Shown here one piece after another: positions 35,216-47,022 of a DNA stretch of 64,000 bases. Both the position numbers and the translations under genes were made by a program. Numbering within the stretch: position 1 is the first letter of the stretch; every line of letters starts with the position of its first letter. Under the pieces are notes generated by a model that was given only the letters and a program-made list of their open reading frames with translations, was not told where the DNA came from and made no database searches. Source of the DNA: Akkermansia muciniphila (lineage in GTDB: Bacteria > Verrucomicrobiota > Verrucomicrobiia > Verrucomicrobiales > Akkermansiaceae); the NCBI RefSeq assembly GCF_002884975.1, contig NZ_PJKB01000001.1:248001-312000 (forward strand), read 5' to 3'.

Positions 35216-36429
35216 GCGCGGGAATAGGTGAAAAGGGTGATGCGGTTGCCGTGCCGCAGATGGTGGTAGGTTCCGGCAATGGGAGATTCGGAGGCGATGT
35301 CCAGGGAGAACATCCCCGTGCGGGCGGCGGCGTTCCAGCCGTAAAGCAGGTGTTCGCTTTCCGTGGTTACGGCGGAGGCTACCAGGAGGCCGCCGGGATT
35401 CAGGGCGTCAAAACACGCCTGGAGGATGGATTCAAGGGCGGCGCCCCCGCCTCCCAAGAAAACGCGGTCGGGCGCGGGCAGGGCAGCCAGGGCTTCCGGC
35501 GCTTCTCCCCGCATGCAGGCGTAATTCACGCACCCCAGCTTCCGGCAGTTCCGGCGGATCAGTTCCAGGCGGGACTCTTGCCGTTCCAGTCCGTACACGG
35601 AGAGCCCGGGGCGCAGGGCGGCGGCTTCCAGGCCGATGGAGCCGCTTCCGGCTCCCACGTCCCACAGCACGCCCCAGGCAGGGAGGCGGAGCTTGGACAG
35701 GATGACGGCGCGCACTTCCTCCGCTGTAATCAGGTTGTTCTCCTTTTCATAAAAGTCCGCCGGCAGTCCCAGCGGCAGGATGGGCGCGGCTCCGGAACGC
35801 TCGTCCGGCAGCAGCAGGAGCATGGAGGTGGGGGCGCATTCCTCCCGGGCCAGTTCCGCCAGGGTTCCTTTCAGGATGCGTTCCCCGGGAGTTCCCAGGC
35901 GTTCCGCCGCCACGGCGGAACGTTGAGCCGCCGGGGGGTGGAATTGGATGGCCTCCCCGGCCAGGCGGCACGCGGTGAAGGGGTGGCCGCCGTAAAGGAC
36001 GGGAAGCGGCTGGGCCAGAATATCCCCCCACGGGATATCTTCCGTGCTGTGCGCGCTGAAGCACCGGGCTCGGTCCCACGGCATGCCCAGGCGGTGGAAC
36101 AGGGCCTGGAACGCGGTTGGGGCCGGGATGAATTCCAGCCGGTCCCCGTCACAGGCCAGGGATTGGAGCGTGCCTCCCATCCCGTGGAACAGGGCGTCTC
36201 CGGAAGCCAGCACCACCACGTTTCCGCCCTGCCGGGCTTCTTCCAGCGCCTCCCGCGCCTGTTCCCGCGCGTTCCTGCCGATGGGGATGCGCCGTGCGTT
36301 GCAGGGCGGGCACTCCTTCAGCAGGGCGGCGGAAGCGTACAGGCTCTGCGCCTCCGCCAGTTTGCCCAGCAGGGCCGGGGAGGGGTGAAGCGGACCTATG
36401 CCGCAGGAAAAAACGGTCAGGGAAGGCAT
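35212..36429 (-). CDS. cbiET: Precorrin-6B C5,15-methyltransferase/decarboxylase (CbiE-CbiT, CobL-like)
   Basis: 405 residues. About 1-205 is the CbiE methyltransferase fold (VFSCGIGPLHPSPALL at the start, VVVLASGDALFHGMGG). About 215-405 is CbiT with the SAM loop VGAGSGSIGLEAAAL. Together they methylate C5 and C15 and decarboxylate the acetate side chain. The fused form is the CobL arrangement known from the aerobic pathway but also frequent in anaerobic ones. It overlaps cbiD by 13 nt and cbiFGH by 4 nt, so the operon is tightly coupled. Confidence 0.92.
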   Translation of the reverse strand: MPSLTVFSCGIGPLHPSPALLGKLAEAQSLYASAALLKECPPCNARRIPIGRNAREQAREALEEARQGGNVVVLASGDALFHGMGGTLQSLACDGDRLEFIPAPTAFQALFHRLGMPWDRARCFSAHSTEDIPWGDILAQPLPVLYGGHPFTACRLAGEAIQFHPPAAQRSAVAAERLGTPGERILKGTLAELAREECAPTSMLLLLPDERSGAAPILPLGLPADFYEKENNLITAEEVRAVILSKLRLPAWGVLWDVGAGSGSIGLEAAALRPGLSVYGLERQESRLELIRRNCRKLGCVNYACMRGEAPEALAALPAPDRVFLGGGGAALESILQACFDALNPGGLLVASAVTTESEHLLYGWNAAARTGMFSLDIASESPIAGTYHHLRHGNRITLFTYSRA

Positions 36430-37535
36430 GGAGGTATGTCGAGAAGAAGGCTGCCGGAAAAACCGGAGATCAGGAAACGGACGGGCAGGCCGGGCACGTG
36501 GCGCTGGAACTGGCGCCGGGCTTCCGCGGCCAGGTCCCGGTACAGGGAAAGGTGGGCCTCTTCCGGAACCAGCGCCAGCGCCTGGCGTACGGAGGAACAG
36601 GCCAGGATGCTCCGGCGCGCTTCATCCGCCAGCGCGGCGTGGCGTTCCGCCGTGCGGAGAAAAAGCTGCATATCCTGCGCCACCTTGTGGGCGTGGGTAT
36701 TGGCAAATCCGGCGGCGTACTTGCAGAGCTTGCCCGGCATGCAGGCCACCACGGCTTCCGCCATGCCCTGTTCTCCTGCGCTCTGAAGGCTTTCCGCAAT
36801 AAAATCGCCAATGCAGATGAAGGAGATGGAGGGGTATCCCGGCAGAAGGGACCTGGCCAGCGCGGCCGTCCTCCCCCCCGTGCAGAAGACCGCCTTGTCA
36901 AAGCCGGAGAGCCGGGTGGAGCGCACGCAGATGCGGATGGTGGCAATATAGGCTTCATGGCTGTACGGGCGCACGATGCCGCTGGTGCCTAAAATAGAGA
37001 TTCCCCCCACCACGCCAAGCAGGGGATTGAGCGTTTTCCCGGCAAGCCGTTCCCCGTCCCGGACGGAGATTTCCGCCAGCCAGCACCCTTCCCGCATGCC
37101 GGAGCGGGCCAGGTTGTCAGCAATCATGCGCCGCGGTCCTTGGTTGATGGCCCATTTATGCTGCTCGCAGTCCAGGCCCGGCAGCGTGCACAGGCCTATG
37201 CCCCCGGCGGAGCGCAGGATAAGGGTGGCCCCGCGGATGGGCAGAAAGTAATCCTCCGGGGCGGCTTCCTCCGGAACGGCCGCCCGGACGCGCGCCTCCA
37301 TCACGGCTCCGTGGGTGCAGTCCGGGTCGTCCCCTCCATCCTTGATGATGCGGGAAAATCCCGGTTCACTGGCCGCCAGCGGGAGCATTCTCGTTTCTCC
37401 GTCCGGGAAAAGCAGGGGAATGGATTCACTGATGTTCTCTCCGTTCAGCGTTTTCCACGCGGCCGTGATGGCGGCGGCGGCATTGGCCCCGGTGGAAAAT
37501 CCTTTCCGGAGCGGCTGGCGGAGGGGGGAGGACAT
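36417..37535 (-). CDS. cbiD: Cobalt-precorrin-5B C1-methyltransferase
   Basis: 372 residues, the usual CbiD length. The N-terminal RKGFSTGANAAAAI is the family signature, followed by IKDGGDDPDCTHG, LDCEQHKWAINQGPRRMI and GTSGIVRPYSHEAY, all close to consensus. It methylates C1 in the oxygen-independent pathway using SAM. CbiD occurs only in the anaerobic route, which together with CbiK and CbiG fixes the pathway type. 39 nt separate it from cbiC. Confidence 0.93.
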   Translation of the reverse strand: MSSPLRQPLRKGFSTGANAAAAITAAWKTLNGENISESIPLLFPDGETRMLPLAASEPGFSRIIKDGGDDPDCTHGAVMEARVRAAVPEEAAPEDYFLPIRGATLILRSAGGIGLCTLPGLDCEQHKWAINQGPRRMIADNLARSGMREGCWLAEISVRDGERLAGKTLNPLLGVVGGISILGTSGIVRPYSHEAYIATIRICVRSTRLSGFDKAVFCTGGRTAALARSLLPGYPSISFICIGDFIAESLQSAGEQGMAEAVVACMPGKLCKYAAGFANTHAHKVAQDMQLFLRTAERHAALADEARRSILACSSVRQALALVPEEAHLSLYRDLAAEARRQFQRHVPGLPVRFLISGFSGSLLLDIPPCLP

Positions 37536-37574
37536 GGAACGGAATTCGGCGGATGGGGTAGAATGAGGAAAAAA

Positions 37575-38237
37575 TCAGGCGGCGGGCAGGTTCTCCAGAA
37601 TGGCGTGCAGCGTGGTGACGGCCAGGGCGCTTCCGCCGCGCCGCCCGTCCAGAACGATCTGGGGCGCGGGGCAGGTTCCCGTCAGCAATTTGGATTCCAC
37701 CACGTTGACGAAGCCCACGGGCATGCCGACGATCAGGGCGGGCCTGATGCCCTCCTCCAGCACATACCGGGAGATGCGGGCCAGGGAAAGAGGGGCGTTC
37801 CCGATGAGGACGATGGCTCCGTCCAGGATGGGGCGCGCCTTTTCCGCGGCGCAGATGGCCCGCGTCCTCCCGGTGGCTTTGGCTTGCGCGGCGATGTCCG
37901 CATCGGCAATGTAGCAATGGATGTCCTCCTTGCTGTAACCGGGGTGGGCGCGCCTCAGGCGTTCCACGGAAAGCCCGGCCCGGATCATGTTGGAATCACA
38001 GAAAATGGGGCAGTGGCCGCGGAGGGCCGCCAGGGCGGAGGGTATGGGGTCATGGCGGAAGGCCAGCCCCGCGGCAATGGAAAGGTCCGCCGTGGTGTGG
38101 ATAAGCCTGCGCATGACCTTCCATTCGGACGGCGGCACCTCTTCCCAGCCCTGGAACTCCCGTTCAATGGCGGCGAAGCTTTCCGCCTCAATGGCGGCGG
38201 GGGGCATGTCCCAGCGGATGTCAGGTGCGGCGGTCAT
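37575..38237 (-). CDS. cbiC: Cobalt-precorrin-8 methylmutase
   Basis: 220 residues, the normal CbiC/CobH size. Family motifs: RLIHTTADLS (with the conserved active-site His), CPIFCDSNMIRAGL, VLIGNAPLSL and PALIVGMPVGFVNVVESK. It moves the C11 methyl to C12 to give cobyrinic acid. It starts 6 nt after the stop of the membrane protein gene. Confidence 0.93.
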   Translation of the reverse strand: MTAAPDIRWDMPPAAIEAESFAAIEREFQGWEEVPPSEWKVMRRLIHTTADLSIAAGLAFRHDPIPSALAALRGHCPIFCDSNMIRAGLSVERLRRAHPGYSKEDIHCYIADADIAAQAKATGRTRAICAAEKARPILDGAIVLIGNAPLSLARISRYVLEEGIRPALIVGMPVGFVNVVESKLLTGTCPAPQIVLDGRRGGSALAVTTLHAILENLPAA

Positions 38238-38243
38238 GAGGCG

Positions 38244-41156
<2,913 letters not shown>

Positions 41157-41177
41157 GCGTTGATGAGGTATGGTGAA

Positions 41178-41348
41178 CCGAAGCAAGGATATTCGGACTC
41201 CGGGTCTCCAACCTCCCCCTCGCCTTCACCCTCCGGAATGGGAGGACTGGCTGATAGAACGCCTGGTGAAAAACGTTCCCTGAGGGTTTGTAACCCGATA
41301 CCGCAGCGCGACTGTTTCCGGTTCTCACGGAATTCCCCGTTGCTTCGG
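41178..41348 (-). promoter_or_regulatory. Cobalamin riboswitch
   Basis: Minus-strand RNA with P1 formed by CCGAAGCAA (41348-41340) and TTGCTTCGG (41186-41178). Inside are the conserved core GGGAATTCCGTGAGAACCGG, then AGTCGCGCTGCGGTA and, near the 3' end, GGAGTCCGAATATCC, matching the B12-box region. It should bind adenosylcobalamin and repress cbiK and the operon. No terminator follows, and the ATG is 21 nt away, so control of translation is more likely than attenuation. Confidence 0.92.
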
Positions 41349-41353
41349 CGTGT

Positions 41354-41382
41354 TTAATGGCGTTTTTAGCCGTCAGTGTCAA
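41354..41382 (-). promoter_or_regulatory. Promoter of the cobalamin operon
   Basis: On the minus strand TTGACA (41382-41377) is followed after 17 nt by CATTAA (41359-41354). The predicted start falls at about 41348, the first base of the riboswitch P1 stem, which supports both calls. Confidence 0.6.
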
Positions 41383-41574
41383 TGTTTATTAGAACGCCGC
41401 CGGATTTCCGGCGAGCAGTGGAAAAGGTGCATGAACGGGTAAAAGCCGCCTGCTCAGCCGCCCCGGAAAAAGGCGCGCGGCTCCGGCTGCTGGACTGCGG
41501 ATTTCCAGCCCGGCAGTCCGCAGGCAGGCGTTTGCTGCTTGCCGTGGGCGGGGCCGGTGTGAGAACATGGGGAT

Positions 41575-41934
41575 ATGGCCTCTTCCCCGGATGTAGTAGA
41601 ATATATTTGTTTCCAGCTCCGGCATGCCGGGGACATTTCCTTCAAAAAAATGTTTGGAGAATACGGCCTGTACTGTGACCGGAAGTTTTTTGGCCTGGTA
41701 TGTGACAACCAATTGTTCGTCAAAATCACGGAGCCGGGCCTGAACATGCTCCCGCAGCAGGAGCAGGGCAGCCCCTATCCCGGCGCCAGGCCGCATTTCC
41801 TGATGACGGAGCTGGATGATGACCGGGCTCTCTCCTCCTTTGTCCGGGAAACCTGTTCCGTCCTCTCCGCTCCGGATGTCTTATCCGGGAAGAAGAAAAA
41901 AGCTTCCGGAGAAAAAAGAAACAGGCGTCCGTAA
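41575..41934 (+). CDS. TfoX/Sxy N-terminal domain protein
   Basis: 119 residues. It matches the TfoX N-terminal domain: FKKMFGEYGLYCDRKFFGLVCDNQLFVKI, given here in parts as FKKMFGEYGLYC and FGLVCDNQLFVKI. The C-terminal TfoX domain is missing and the chain ends in a Lys/Arg tail. Sxy/TfoX activates competence genes in gamma-proteobacteria, but stand-alone N-domains occur widely and their role is unclear. It is divergent from the cobalamin operon; a 7-bp hairpin (41492-41519) lies upstream. Confidence 0.75.
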   Translation: MASSPDVVEYICFQLRHAGDISFKKMFGEYGLYCDRKFFGLVCDNQLFVKITEPGLNMLPQQEQGSPYPGARPHFLMTELDDDRALSSFVRETCSVLSAPDVLSGKKKKASGEKRNRRP

Positions 41935-41943
41935 ACGCCTGTT
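41908..41943 (-). terminator. Terminator of the thioredoxin-like gene
   Basis: A 9-bp stem AACAGGCGT/ACGCCTGTT (41920-41928 with 41935-41943) spans the TfoX stop region. Read on the minus strand it is followed by TTCTTTTTTCTCC, giving a U tract for the convergent gene that ends at 41977. Confidence 0.7.
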
Positions 41944-41976
41944 AGTGCCGGATGAAATGCCGTTCGTCTGAAAGGC

Positions 41977-42990
41977 TTATTTATCTTCCGGAGACTCCTG
42001 CACGGCCAGTGAAGACAGGCTCCTTTTCAGGTTGCCCGCCACGGTCTGCGTGGCTTCATTGTCAGACTCCGCGAATTTGTCCACGGCCTGCGCCAGGGAC
42101 TTAAGGTCGGCTTCCGAAACCTTGCGGCCTTTCGCCTTGCGCTGCTCCAGGGCGGAAATCTTCTTGTTGAGGTCGGCCAGCTTCGGCAGGTCCTTGTTGG
42201 CTTTCAGAGCCGCCAGCGGTTCGTCAAACTCCTTGACGGAGGGCACCGCCGTCTTCAGGCGCGTGATGGCCGTCACCGCTTCCAGCGGGTTGGACTGGAT
42301 CTGGGCCTGCACCATGTCCTTGGCGTCTCCCAGCCATTCGTCAAAAGCGGCGCAGACGGCCTGAGCCTCCTCGTCGTCCGTTTTCTTCCGCAGGGGCGTA
42401 ATCTTGGACTCGATGTTGCTGCCGTTGGAAACGACTGTCTTGGCCAGGGATTTGTACTTGTCCAGCTCCACGCCTTCCAGGATGGGAAGGCCGCGTTCCG
42501 CCTTCATCACCTCCTTCTTCACCAGATCGTAAAGCTGGGTGGGGTGCCCCTTGGCAACCACTTTGCCGTTGGCTCCGATCAGCACGGCATGCGGCAGGCC
42601 GCCCGGGCAGGAGGCCGCCGGAATATCCAGCCCCTGGTAAACGGGAAAGGTAATCTTCTTTTCCTCCAGGAACTGTTTGATCCTGGGGCTTGGCCCCTGG
42701 CGGTGGCTGCCTACCACGGTAAAGCCCTTGGACTGGAACTTATCCTGCAATTCCTGCAAATGCGGCATGCTGGCGATGCAGGGCGGGCAGTTGATGCCCC
42801 AGTACTCAAAAAACACCACCTTCCCCTTTAGGTCGGAAGCCTTGATTTTAGGTCCGTGGAGGTGGCTGCTGTCGTCAAAGGAAGGGTAGGTGACTTTGGC
42901 TCCGGCGCCATTATCCGCCGCATGGATGAAAGCCGGGGCCGTCATGGCGGCGATGCTCCCGGACAGAAGGAGGGCAGTAAAGGTTTTCAT
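41977..42990 (-). CDS. Exported thioredoxin-like protein with helical C-terminal extension
   Basis: 337 residues from ATG 42990, where a cleavable signal peptide begins (MKTFTALLLSGSIAA, cleavage near HAA-DN); the frame upstream is not coding. Residues about 25-170 form a TlpA/ResA-like fold with the redox motif WGINCPPC and the cis-Pro region GGLPHAVLIG. Beyond 180 is a charged, coiled helical region of about 150 residues with no known family. Probable role: thiol-disulfide exchange in the periplasm, perhaps in cytochrome or cell-envelope maturation; the partner is unknown. Confidence 0.8.
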   Translation of the reverse strand: MKTFTALLLSGSIAAMTAPAFIHAADNGAGAKVTYPSFDDSSHLHGPKIKASDLKGKVVFFEYWGINCPPCIASMPHLQELQDKFQSKGFTVVGSHRQGPSPRIKQFLEEKKITFPVYQGLDIPAASCPGGLPHAVLIGANGKVVAKGHPTQLYDLVKKEVMKAERGLPILEGVELDKYKSLAKTVVSNGSNIESKITPLRKKTDDEEAQAVCAAFDEWLGDAKDMVQAQIQSNPLEAVTAITRLKTAVPSVKEFDEPLAALKANKDLPKLADLNKKISALEQRKAKGRKVSEADLKSLAQAVDKFAESDNEATQTVAGNLKRSLSSLAVQESPEDK

Positions 42991-43085
42991 AGGATGGATG
43001 ATGCAGAATCCCGCATTGAGTGTCAAGAAGGAAGACCGCTCCCCGCTTGGACTCCCCGGCTGCCCGTTCCTGTGGGAAAAGCGTT

Positions 43086-43586
43086 TCAGGCAATATCCAG
43101 CCCCATGATGTAATCCGTCATGTAATAGCCGTGGCCGATGTGGAAATCCCCGCGTTCCAGTTCCCGCATGCCCATGCGCTGGTAAAACTCCACCGCCCGG
43201 GTGTTGTAGCGGTTGACGTTCAGGCGCATCAGGCACGGTTCCGGATGAATGCTCCTGATGTAGCTGACAGCCTGGCGGAACAGGTAGCTGCCGATGTGCA
43301 GACCCTGGAAACCCGGCAGAACGTAAATCTTCTGCAAGTGGAAAACGCCGGGGCCTTCCGGCTGGACGGACAGATAGCCGCAGTGCTTCCCGTCATGGGA
43401 GGCGATGAAATACACATGCCCCTCCTCCATCTGCTGCTCCAGGTTGGCGGGGGAATACATCCAGTCCATCATGAACTCCATCTGCTCCGGGGAAAGGAGG
43501 TCCCGGTAGGTGGCGGGGAAAGCCTGCCCGGCCAGTTCATGAATAAGCATGATGTCGTCTTTGGTGGCTTGGCGGAGTGTAGGCAT
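43086..43586 (-). CDS. GNAT-family N-acetyltransferase
   Basis: 166 residues, a complete GNAT fold: LRQATKDDIMLI at the start, FHLQKIYVLPGFQGLHIGSYLF with the acetyl-CoA loop, and LNVNRYNTRAVEFYQRMGM. Substrate not identifiable; the group contains spermine/spermidine-like and ribosomal-protein acetyltransferases. Lies 95 nt upstream of the thioredoxin-like gene start on the same strand. Confidence 0.8.
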   Translation of the reverse strand: MPTLRQATKDDIMLIHELAGQAFPATYRDLLSPEQMEFMMDWMYSPANLEQQMEEGHVYFIASHDGKHCGYLSVQPEGPGVFHLQKIYVLPGFQGLHIGSYLFRQAVSYIRSIHPEPCLMRLNVNRYNTRAVEFYQRMGMRELERGDFHIGHGYYMTDYIMGLDIA

Positions 43587-43777
43587 GGCGAAAATACTAC
43601 ACGGAAAAAGGCCGGATGAAAAGGGCCTCTTCCCGGTTCCCTGTGGAATTTCCGGGCATGGCCTACTTTCCCCTCCCTATTCCGGCGGGGGCGTTTTATG
43701 CTGGATGGCACAGGCTTTTTTAACGGAACCCGGGGTGGAACCTGTCTGTATGGTGTACCCCGCATGCGCGCCAGACC

Positions 43778-44641
43778 ATGAAAGAACCCATTCCCATACA
43801 ACAATGGCTCCCTGCCGGGCCGCTCAGGGACATGGGGGAAAAATACGTAAGCCAGCTTCCGGATGTGGCGCAGAACCCCATCAGCCCGGAATCCTTCATT
43901 CATCACTCCGACCATTCCTGGACGGAATACCTGGTGGCCTACTGCCTGCTGTACCCGTGGGTGGTGATCGCCCTGGGGCTGCTGGGCGGCCTGGCCCTGG
44001 GAGCCTACTACCTTTTTTGCCGCCGCCGGGAATACGACCACCGCATTTTCTGCTCCAAATGCGGCACCATGATGTACCCGTGCGGCCTGCACTGCCCCAA
44101 GTGCGGCACGCCCAATCCCAAACCCCGCGCCCTGAACTGGATTGGTTATTCCAGGCTGCGCACTGTGATCCCGGCCACCGGATGGAAAAGGCATGAGGAA
44201 GTGCTCCGCAGCTACCGGCGGTGTTTTTACTGCGGGCAGCCGCTCCATGAACCTACGCTGGAACAGAACTGCCCTGCCTGCGGAAAAGCGGTGCTCCAGG
44301 GGGAGCAATCCGTGGACCGTTATGATGATTACATTGCCCGGCGCAGGGGGTGGACCTTTGCGGCCGTGGTGGTGCTGGGCATCATCCCCATTCTCGGCCC
44401 CCTGCTGGCCTCCTCCCTGTACAAGAGAACGCTCGTCAACCCGTACTCCCTGTACATGACCGTATTCAGGGAAAGCTTCCTGATGGTGGTGCTTTACCTG
44501 TGCCGCCACCTCTTCCGCCTACTGCCCTTCATCGGAACCATCGGCATGCCCATCCTCTGCGTGACGGAATACCATCTCTACCGCCGCATGTTCCTCTGGA
44601 AAACGGAAAAATATGACTTTGGCGGAAAAGGGAAGGCCTGA
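43778..44641 (+). CDS. Membrane protein with two zinc ribbons
   Basis: 287 residues. A hydrophobic helix at about 49-78 precedes two cytoplasmic zinc-ribbon units: CSKCGTMMYPCGLHCPKCG and, after 50 residues, CFYCGQPLHEPTLEQNCPAC. Two or three further hydrophobic segments (about 191-211 and 232-260) complete it. Zinc ribbons of this type often occur in regulatory or scaffolding membrane proteins. No enzyme motif, and function is unknown. Confidence 0.65.
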   Translation: MKEPIPIQQWLPAGPLRDMGEKYVSQLPDVAQNPISPESFIHHSDHSWTEYLVAYCLLYPWVVIALGLLGGLALGAYYLFCRRREYDHRIFCSKCGTMMYPCGLHCPKCGTPNPKPRALNWIGYSRLRTVIPATGWKRHEEVLRSYRRCFYCGQPLHEPTLEQNCPACGKAVLQGEQSVDRYDDYIARRRGWTFAAVVVLGIIPILGPLLASSLYKRTLVNPYSLYMTVFRESFLMVVLYLCRHLFRLLPFIGTIGMPILCVTEYHLYRRMFLWKTEKYDFGGKGKA

Positions 44642-44735
44642 AGAGCGCTTACCTCCGGTCCGGATATTTCCGGCGCATGAGGGGAATGGTGGGCTGAGGG
44701 ATTGACTTGAAGCCCCGGCAACGTACCTTTTCACC

Positions 44736-45260
44736 ATGCAGATGCGTTACGTCCTGTTTGCCTCCATGGCCGCCTTTTGTCTGGCGCTGTCCGCCTGTTC
44801 CGTCACCTACGGCAACAAATCCGTGGCGTCCCCGGCGGCCTACGGCGCCCTGGTTCCGGGAAAATCCTCCAAGGCGAACGTTTACGACGTCCTGGGGCAG
44901 CCCTCCGACGCGGTCACCATGAAAAACGGGACGCTGTGGACTTACCGCTACCGCAAGGCTAAAAACAACTTCCTGGGGAACATCCCCCTCTTTGGCGTCA
45001 ATCTGATCGCCGGCGGCAAAAACGGAGACGTCTATACGGTGCTGGCCCTGTTTGACCGGCAGGGCGTGCTGGCCTCCCGCTCGGCGGCGCGGCAGAAGTT
45101 GTACACCTCCAATCTGGCCTCCCTGAAACGTTCTCTGGACGTTATGATGGAGGACAATTCGTCACACCAGCGGGTGGAAATGGAGATGAAAAAAATAGAT
45201 CGCCCCTTTGACCCCTCTGCGGCCAAGGATGCGGACCTGCTGGAAAAGTCTCTTGATTAA
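44736..45260 (+). CDS. Lipoprotein with a BamE/SmpA-like domain
   Basis: 174 residues (ATG 44742 is a near alternative start). Lipobox LSAC ends the signal peptide. Residues 35-110 look like the SmpA/OmlA (BamE) fold: LVPGKSSKANVYDVLGQPSDAV, then TLWTYRYR and a VLALFDRQGVLAS strand, the pattern of an outer-membrane lipoprotein domain. BamE itself supports beta-barrel assembly; many such lipoproteins are only distantly related, so the role here is open. The C-terminal 60 residues are charged helix. Confidence 0.7.
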   Translation: MQMRYVLFASMAAFCLALSACSVTYGNKSVASPAAYGALVPGKSSKANVYDVLGQPSDAVTMKNGTLWTYRYRKAKNNFLGNIPLFGVNLIAGGKNGDVYTVLALFDRQGVLASRSAARQKLYTSNLASLKRSLDVMMEDNSSHQRVEMEMKKIDRPFDPSAAKDADLLEKSLD

Positions 45261-45432
45261 AGGCTTGTACGGCCTGAATTACTTATTGTATTTGGTATGA
45301 CAAGGAAGCGTTTTTTTTCTATTGGACTAAACTTCCTTTATACAGTAAGTAGGCGGCGTTCCCCGAGGGGACGGCAGGGATTCTTCCTGAATGCCTCCGC
45401 TCCGGGGGGAGCAAACCCTATAGAAAAATAGA

Positions 45433-45576
45433 ATGAAAATGAAAAGAAAACTGGCATTGGTTCTGGCGAAGGCTTTCTCCGGAAAGTCCGTGCCGGAAAA
45501 GAAGCGTGAAAAAGAGGTGAAGGCCTCCAGGAAACTGGAAGACTGGCTGAAGGCTTCCAGAATGCGGTCCTTCTAG
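45433..45576 (+). CDS. Small basic ORF, 47 residues
   Basis: ATG AAA ATG AAA starts a 47-residue, Lys/Arg-rich peptide (MKMKRKLALVLAKAFSGK onwards, ending RMRSF) with good codon use and an ending just before a strong terminator. No Shine-Dalgarno is obvious and no family is known, but the match of ORF end and terminator favours a real small gene. Confidence 0.4.
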   Translation: MKMKRKLALVLAKAFSGKSVPEKKREKEVKASRKLEDWLKASRMRSF

Positions 45577-45634
45577 GAAAGGCACGCTGACGGAAAAGGC
45601 GGATTCGGGCGCTGGACGCCCGGTTCGCCGGGAG

Positions 45635-45668
45635 GGACGGGGATGGAATCTCCGTCCTGTTGTTTTTA
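45635..45668 (+). terminator. Rho-independent terminator
   Basis: GGACGGGGAT (45635-45644) pairs with ATCTCCGTCC (45648-45657) with one G-U pair and a 3-nt loop, followed by TGTTGTTTTT. It ends the lipoprotein/small-ORF unit and marks the left edge of an AT-rich segment. Confidence 0.75.
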
Positions 45669-45846
45669 CCGGAAAAGATATGTCTTGGATTTGACATTAT
45701 CATGGAACTAAATGGCAATTTAGATGGGCATGTCTCACATTGAGATTGTTTCTCTTGATTTATGAAGGAGTATAGTTTACAAAGTGTGCGTCTATTGTTA
45801 TTTGATAGTTGATTGATTTTGTTTAAATCATGCCCCCCCTTTTAAT

Positions 45847-47022
45847 ATGCTGACTGTATTCGAAATAAATAACTTTAAATCTTTACAAAATTTCAGCATT
45901 CGATTTTCATCAAAATTGACTGTTCTGATTGGATTGAATGGTGCGGGAAAATCAACTGTTTTGCAGGGATTGGATTTTTTAGCAAATCTGGCACAGATAG
46001 AGGGGATTTCAAAATTTCTTGATTTGAGAGGCTGGGAAAAAAATGAATTATATACGAAATTTTTAGGAAAGCCATGGTCTCCATTAATTTCATATAGCTT
46101 ATTATTTGATGTAGGTGAAGAGTATTACAAATGGAGTGGAGCCTATAACGGTAATATTGGAAAATGTACCAAAGAAGAAATTAAATGGGTTGATAGAAAG
46201 GAAGATCAGGAAAAATTAATGGAACTTAAAGAAGGAATCCTTCATGATTCTGATCTTATTTGGCCTAAAGATGTGGATTTTAGAAAAATAGGTTATAGAG
46301 GTTCTATTATTAGTTTGTTTTCTGAACAAGATCCATATTCATTAGTGTGGAATGAAGTTTCCAATATTCTTTCGATAGATTTATTGTCTCCCGAGCAAAT
46401 GAGGAGACGGTCAAGATTAATGCCTAAAAGAGGTGTAGGGCTTGGAGGTGAGCAATTATCTATTTTTTTGCATCGCCTTACGAATGAACAGAAGGTTCAA
46501 ATAGCAGAAGTGATGGAAAATTTTTATCCTCATTTTATGAGCTTTCAAACGCAGTCTATGCGGGGAGGGGGGATTAAACTCAAAGTGATTGAGCATTATG
46601 AAAGTGATACTTTTATTTCGACGGAATCTCGTCATTTAAATGATGGCATGCTCCGTGTTCTGGCAATTATTGCCGAAACCTTATTTACTAAAGGAACTGT
46701 ATTAATTGATGAAATTGAGGATGGTATTAATCCTGATCTTCTTGAAAAACTAGTTTCTTATCTTTTAAATGATTGCCCTTGCCAGGTTATTTTAACTACA
46801 CATAGTCCCCTTCTGCTCAATTTTCTCCCAGATGATGATGCTGAGAAGATAGTACAGTTCATTTATAAAGATGGATTAGGAATTACGAAATCAGTTCCGT
46901 TTTTTAGTATCCCTAAAGTAGGAGATTTACTTGGAATGTTGGGAGCTGGGGAGGCTATGTTACAATTTAATATGGATGAAGTGGCTGAAATGGCAGAACA
47001 AGTAAATGACATGGAGAAGTAA
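45847..47022 (+). CDS. AAA-family (OLD/RecF-like) ATPase, putative defence protein
   Basis: 391 residues. N-terminal FEINNFKSLQNF and Walker A GLNGAGKST (29-37) are typical of SMC-like AAA15/AAA21 ATPases. SRHLNDGMLR (about 260-269) takes the signature position, VLIDEIEDGINP (285-296) is Walker B, and TTHSPLLLNF supplies the switch His319. Such ATPases act with a nuclease or toxin partner in OLD, Gabija, AbiL and PARIS systems. The gene is far more AT-rich than its neighbours and its stop overlaps the next start (TAATG), so it works with the following gene. Anti-phage function is inferred. Upstream is a C7 tract. Confidence 0.75.
   Translation: MLTVFEINNFKSLQNFSIRFSSKLTVLIGLNGAGKSTVLQGLDFLANLAQIEGISKFLDLRGWEKNELYTKFLGKPWSPLISYSLLFDVGEEYYKWSGAYNGNIGKCTKEEIKWVDRKEDQEKLMELKEGILHDSDLIWPKDVDFRKIGYRGSIISLFSEQDPYSLVWNEVSNILSIDLLSPEQMRRRSRLMPKRGVGLGGEQLSIFLHRLTNEQKVQIAEVMENFYPHFMSFQTQSMRGGGIKLKVIEHYESDTFISTESRHLNDGMLRVLAIIAETLFTKGTVLIDEIEDGINPDLLEKLVSYLLNDCPCQVILTTHSPLLLNFLPDDDAEKIVQFIYKDGLGITKSVPFFSIPKVGDLLGMLGAGEAMLQFNMDEVAEMAEQVNDMEK

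Noticed and set aside
41376-41678. 100-codon plus-strand ORF overlapping the TfoX gene
   Set aside because: It overlaps the cobalamin promoter and the well-supported TfoX frame, and has no recognisable content.
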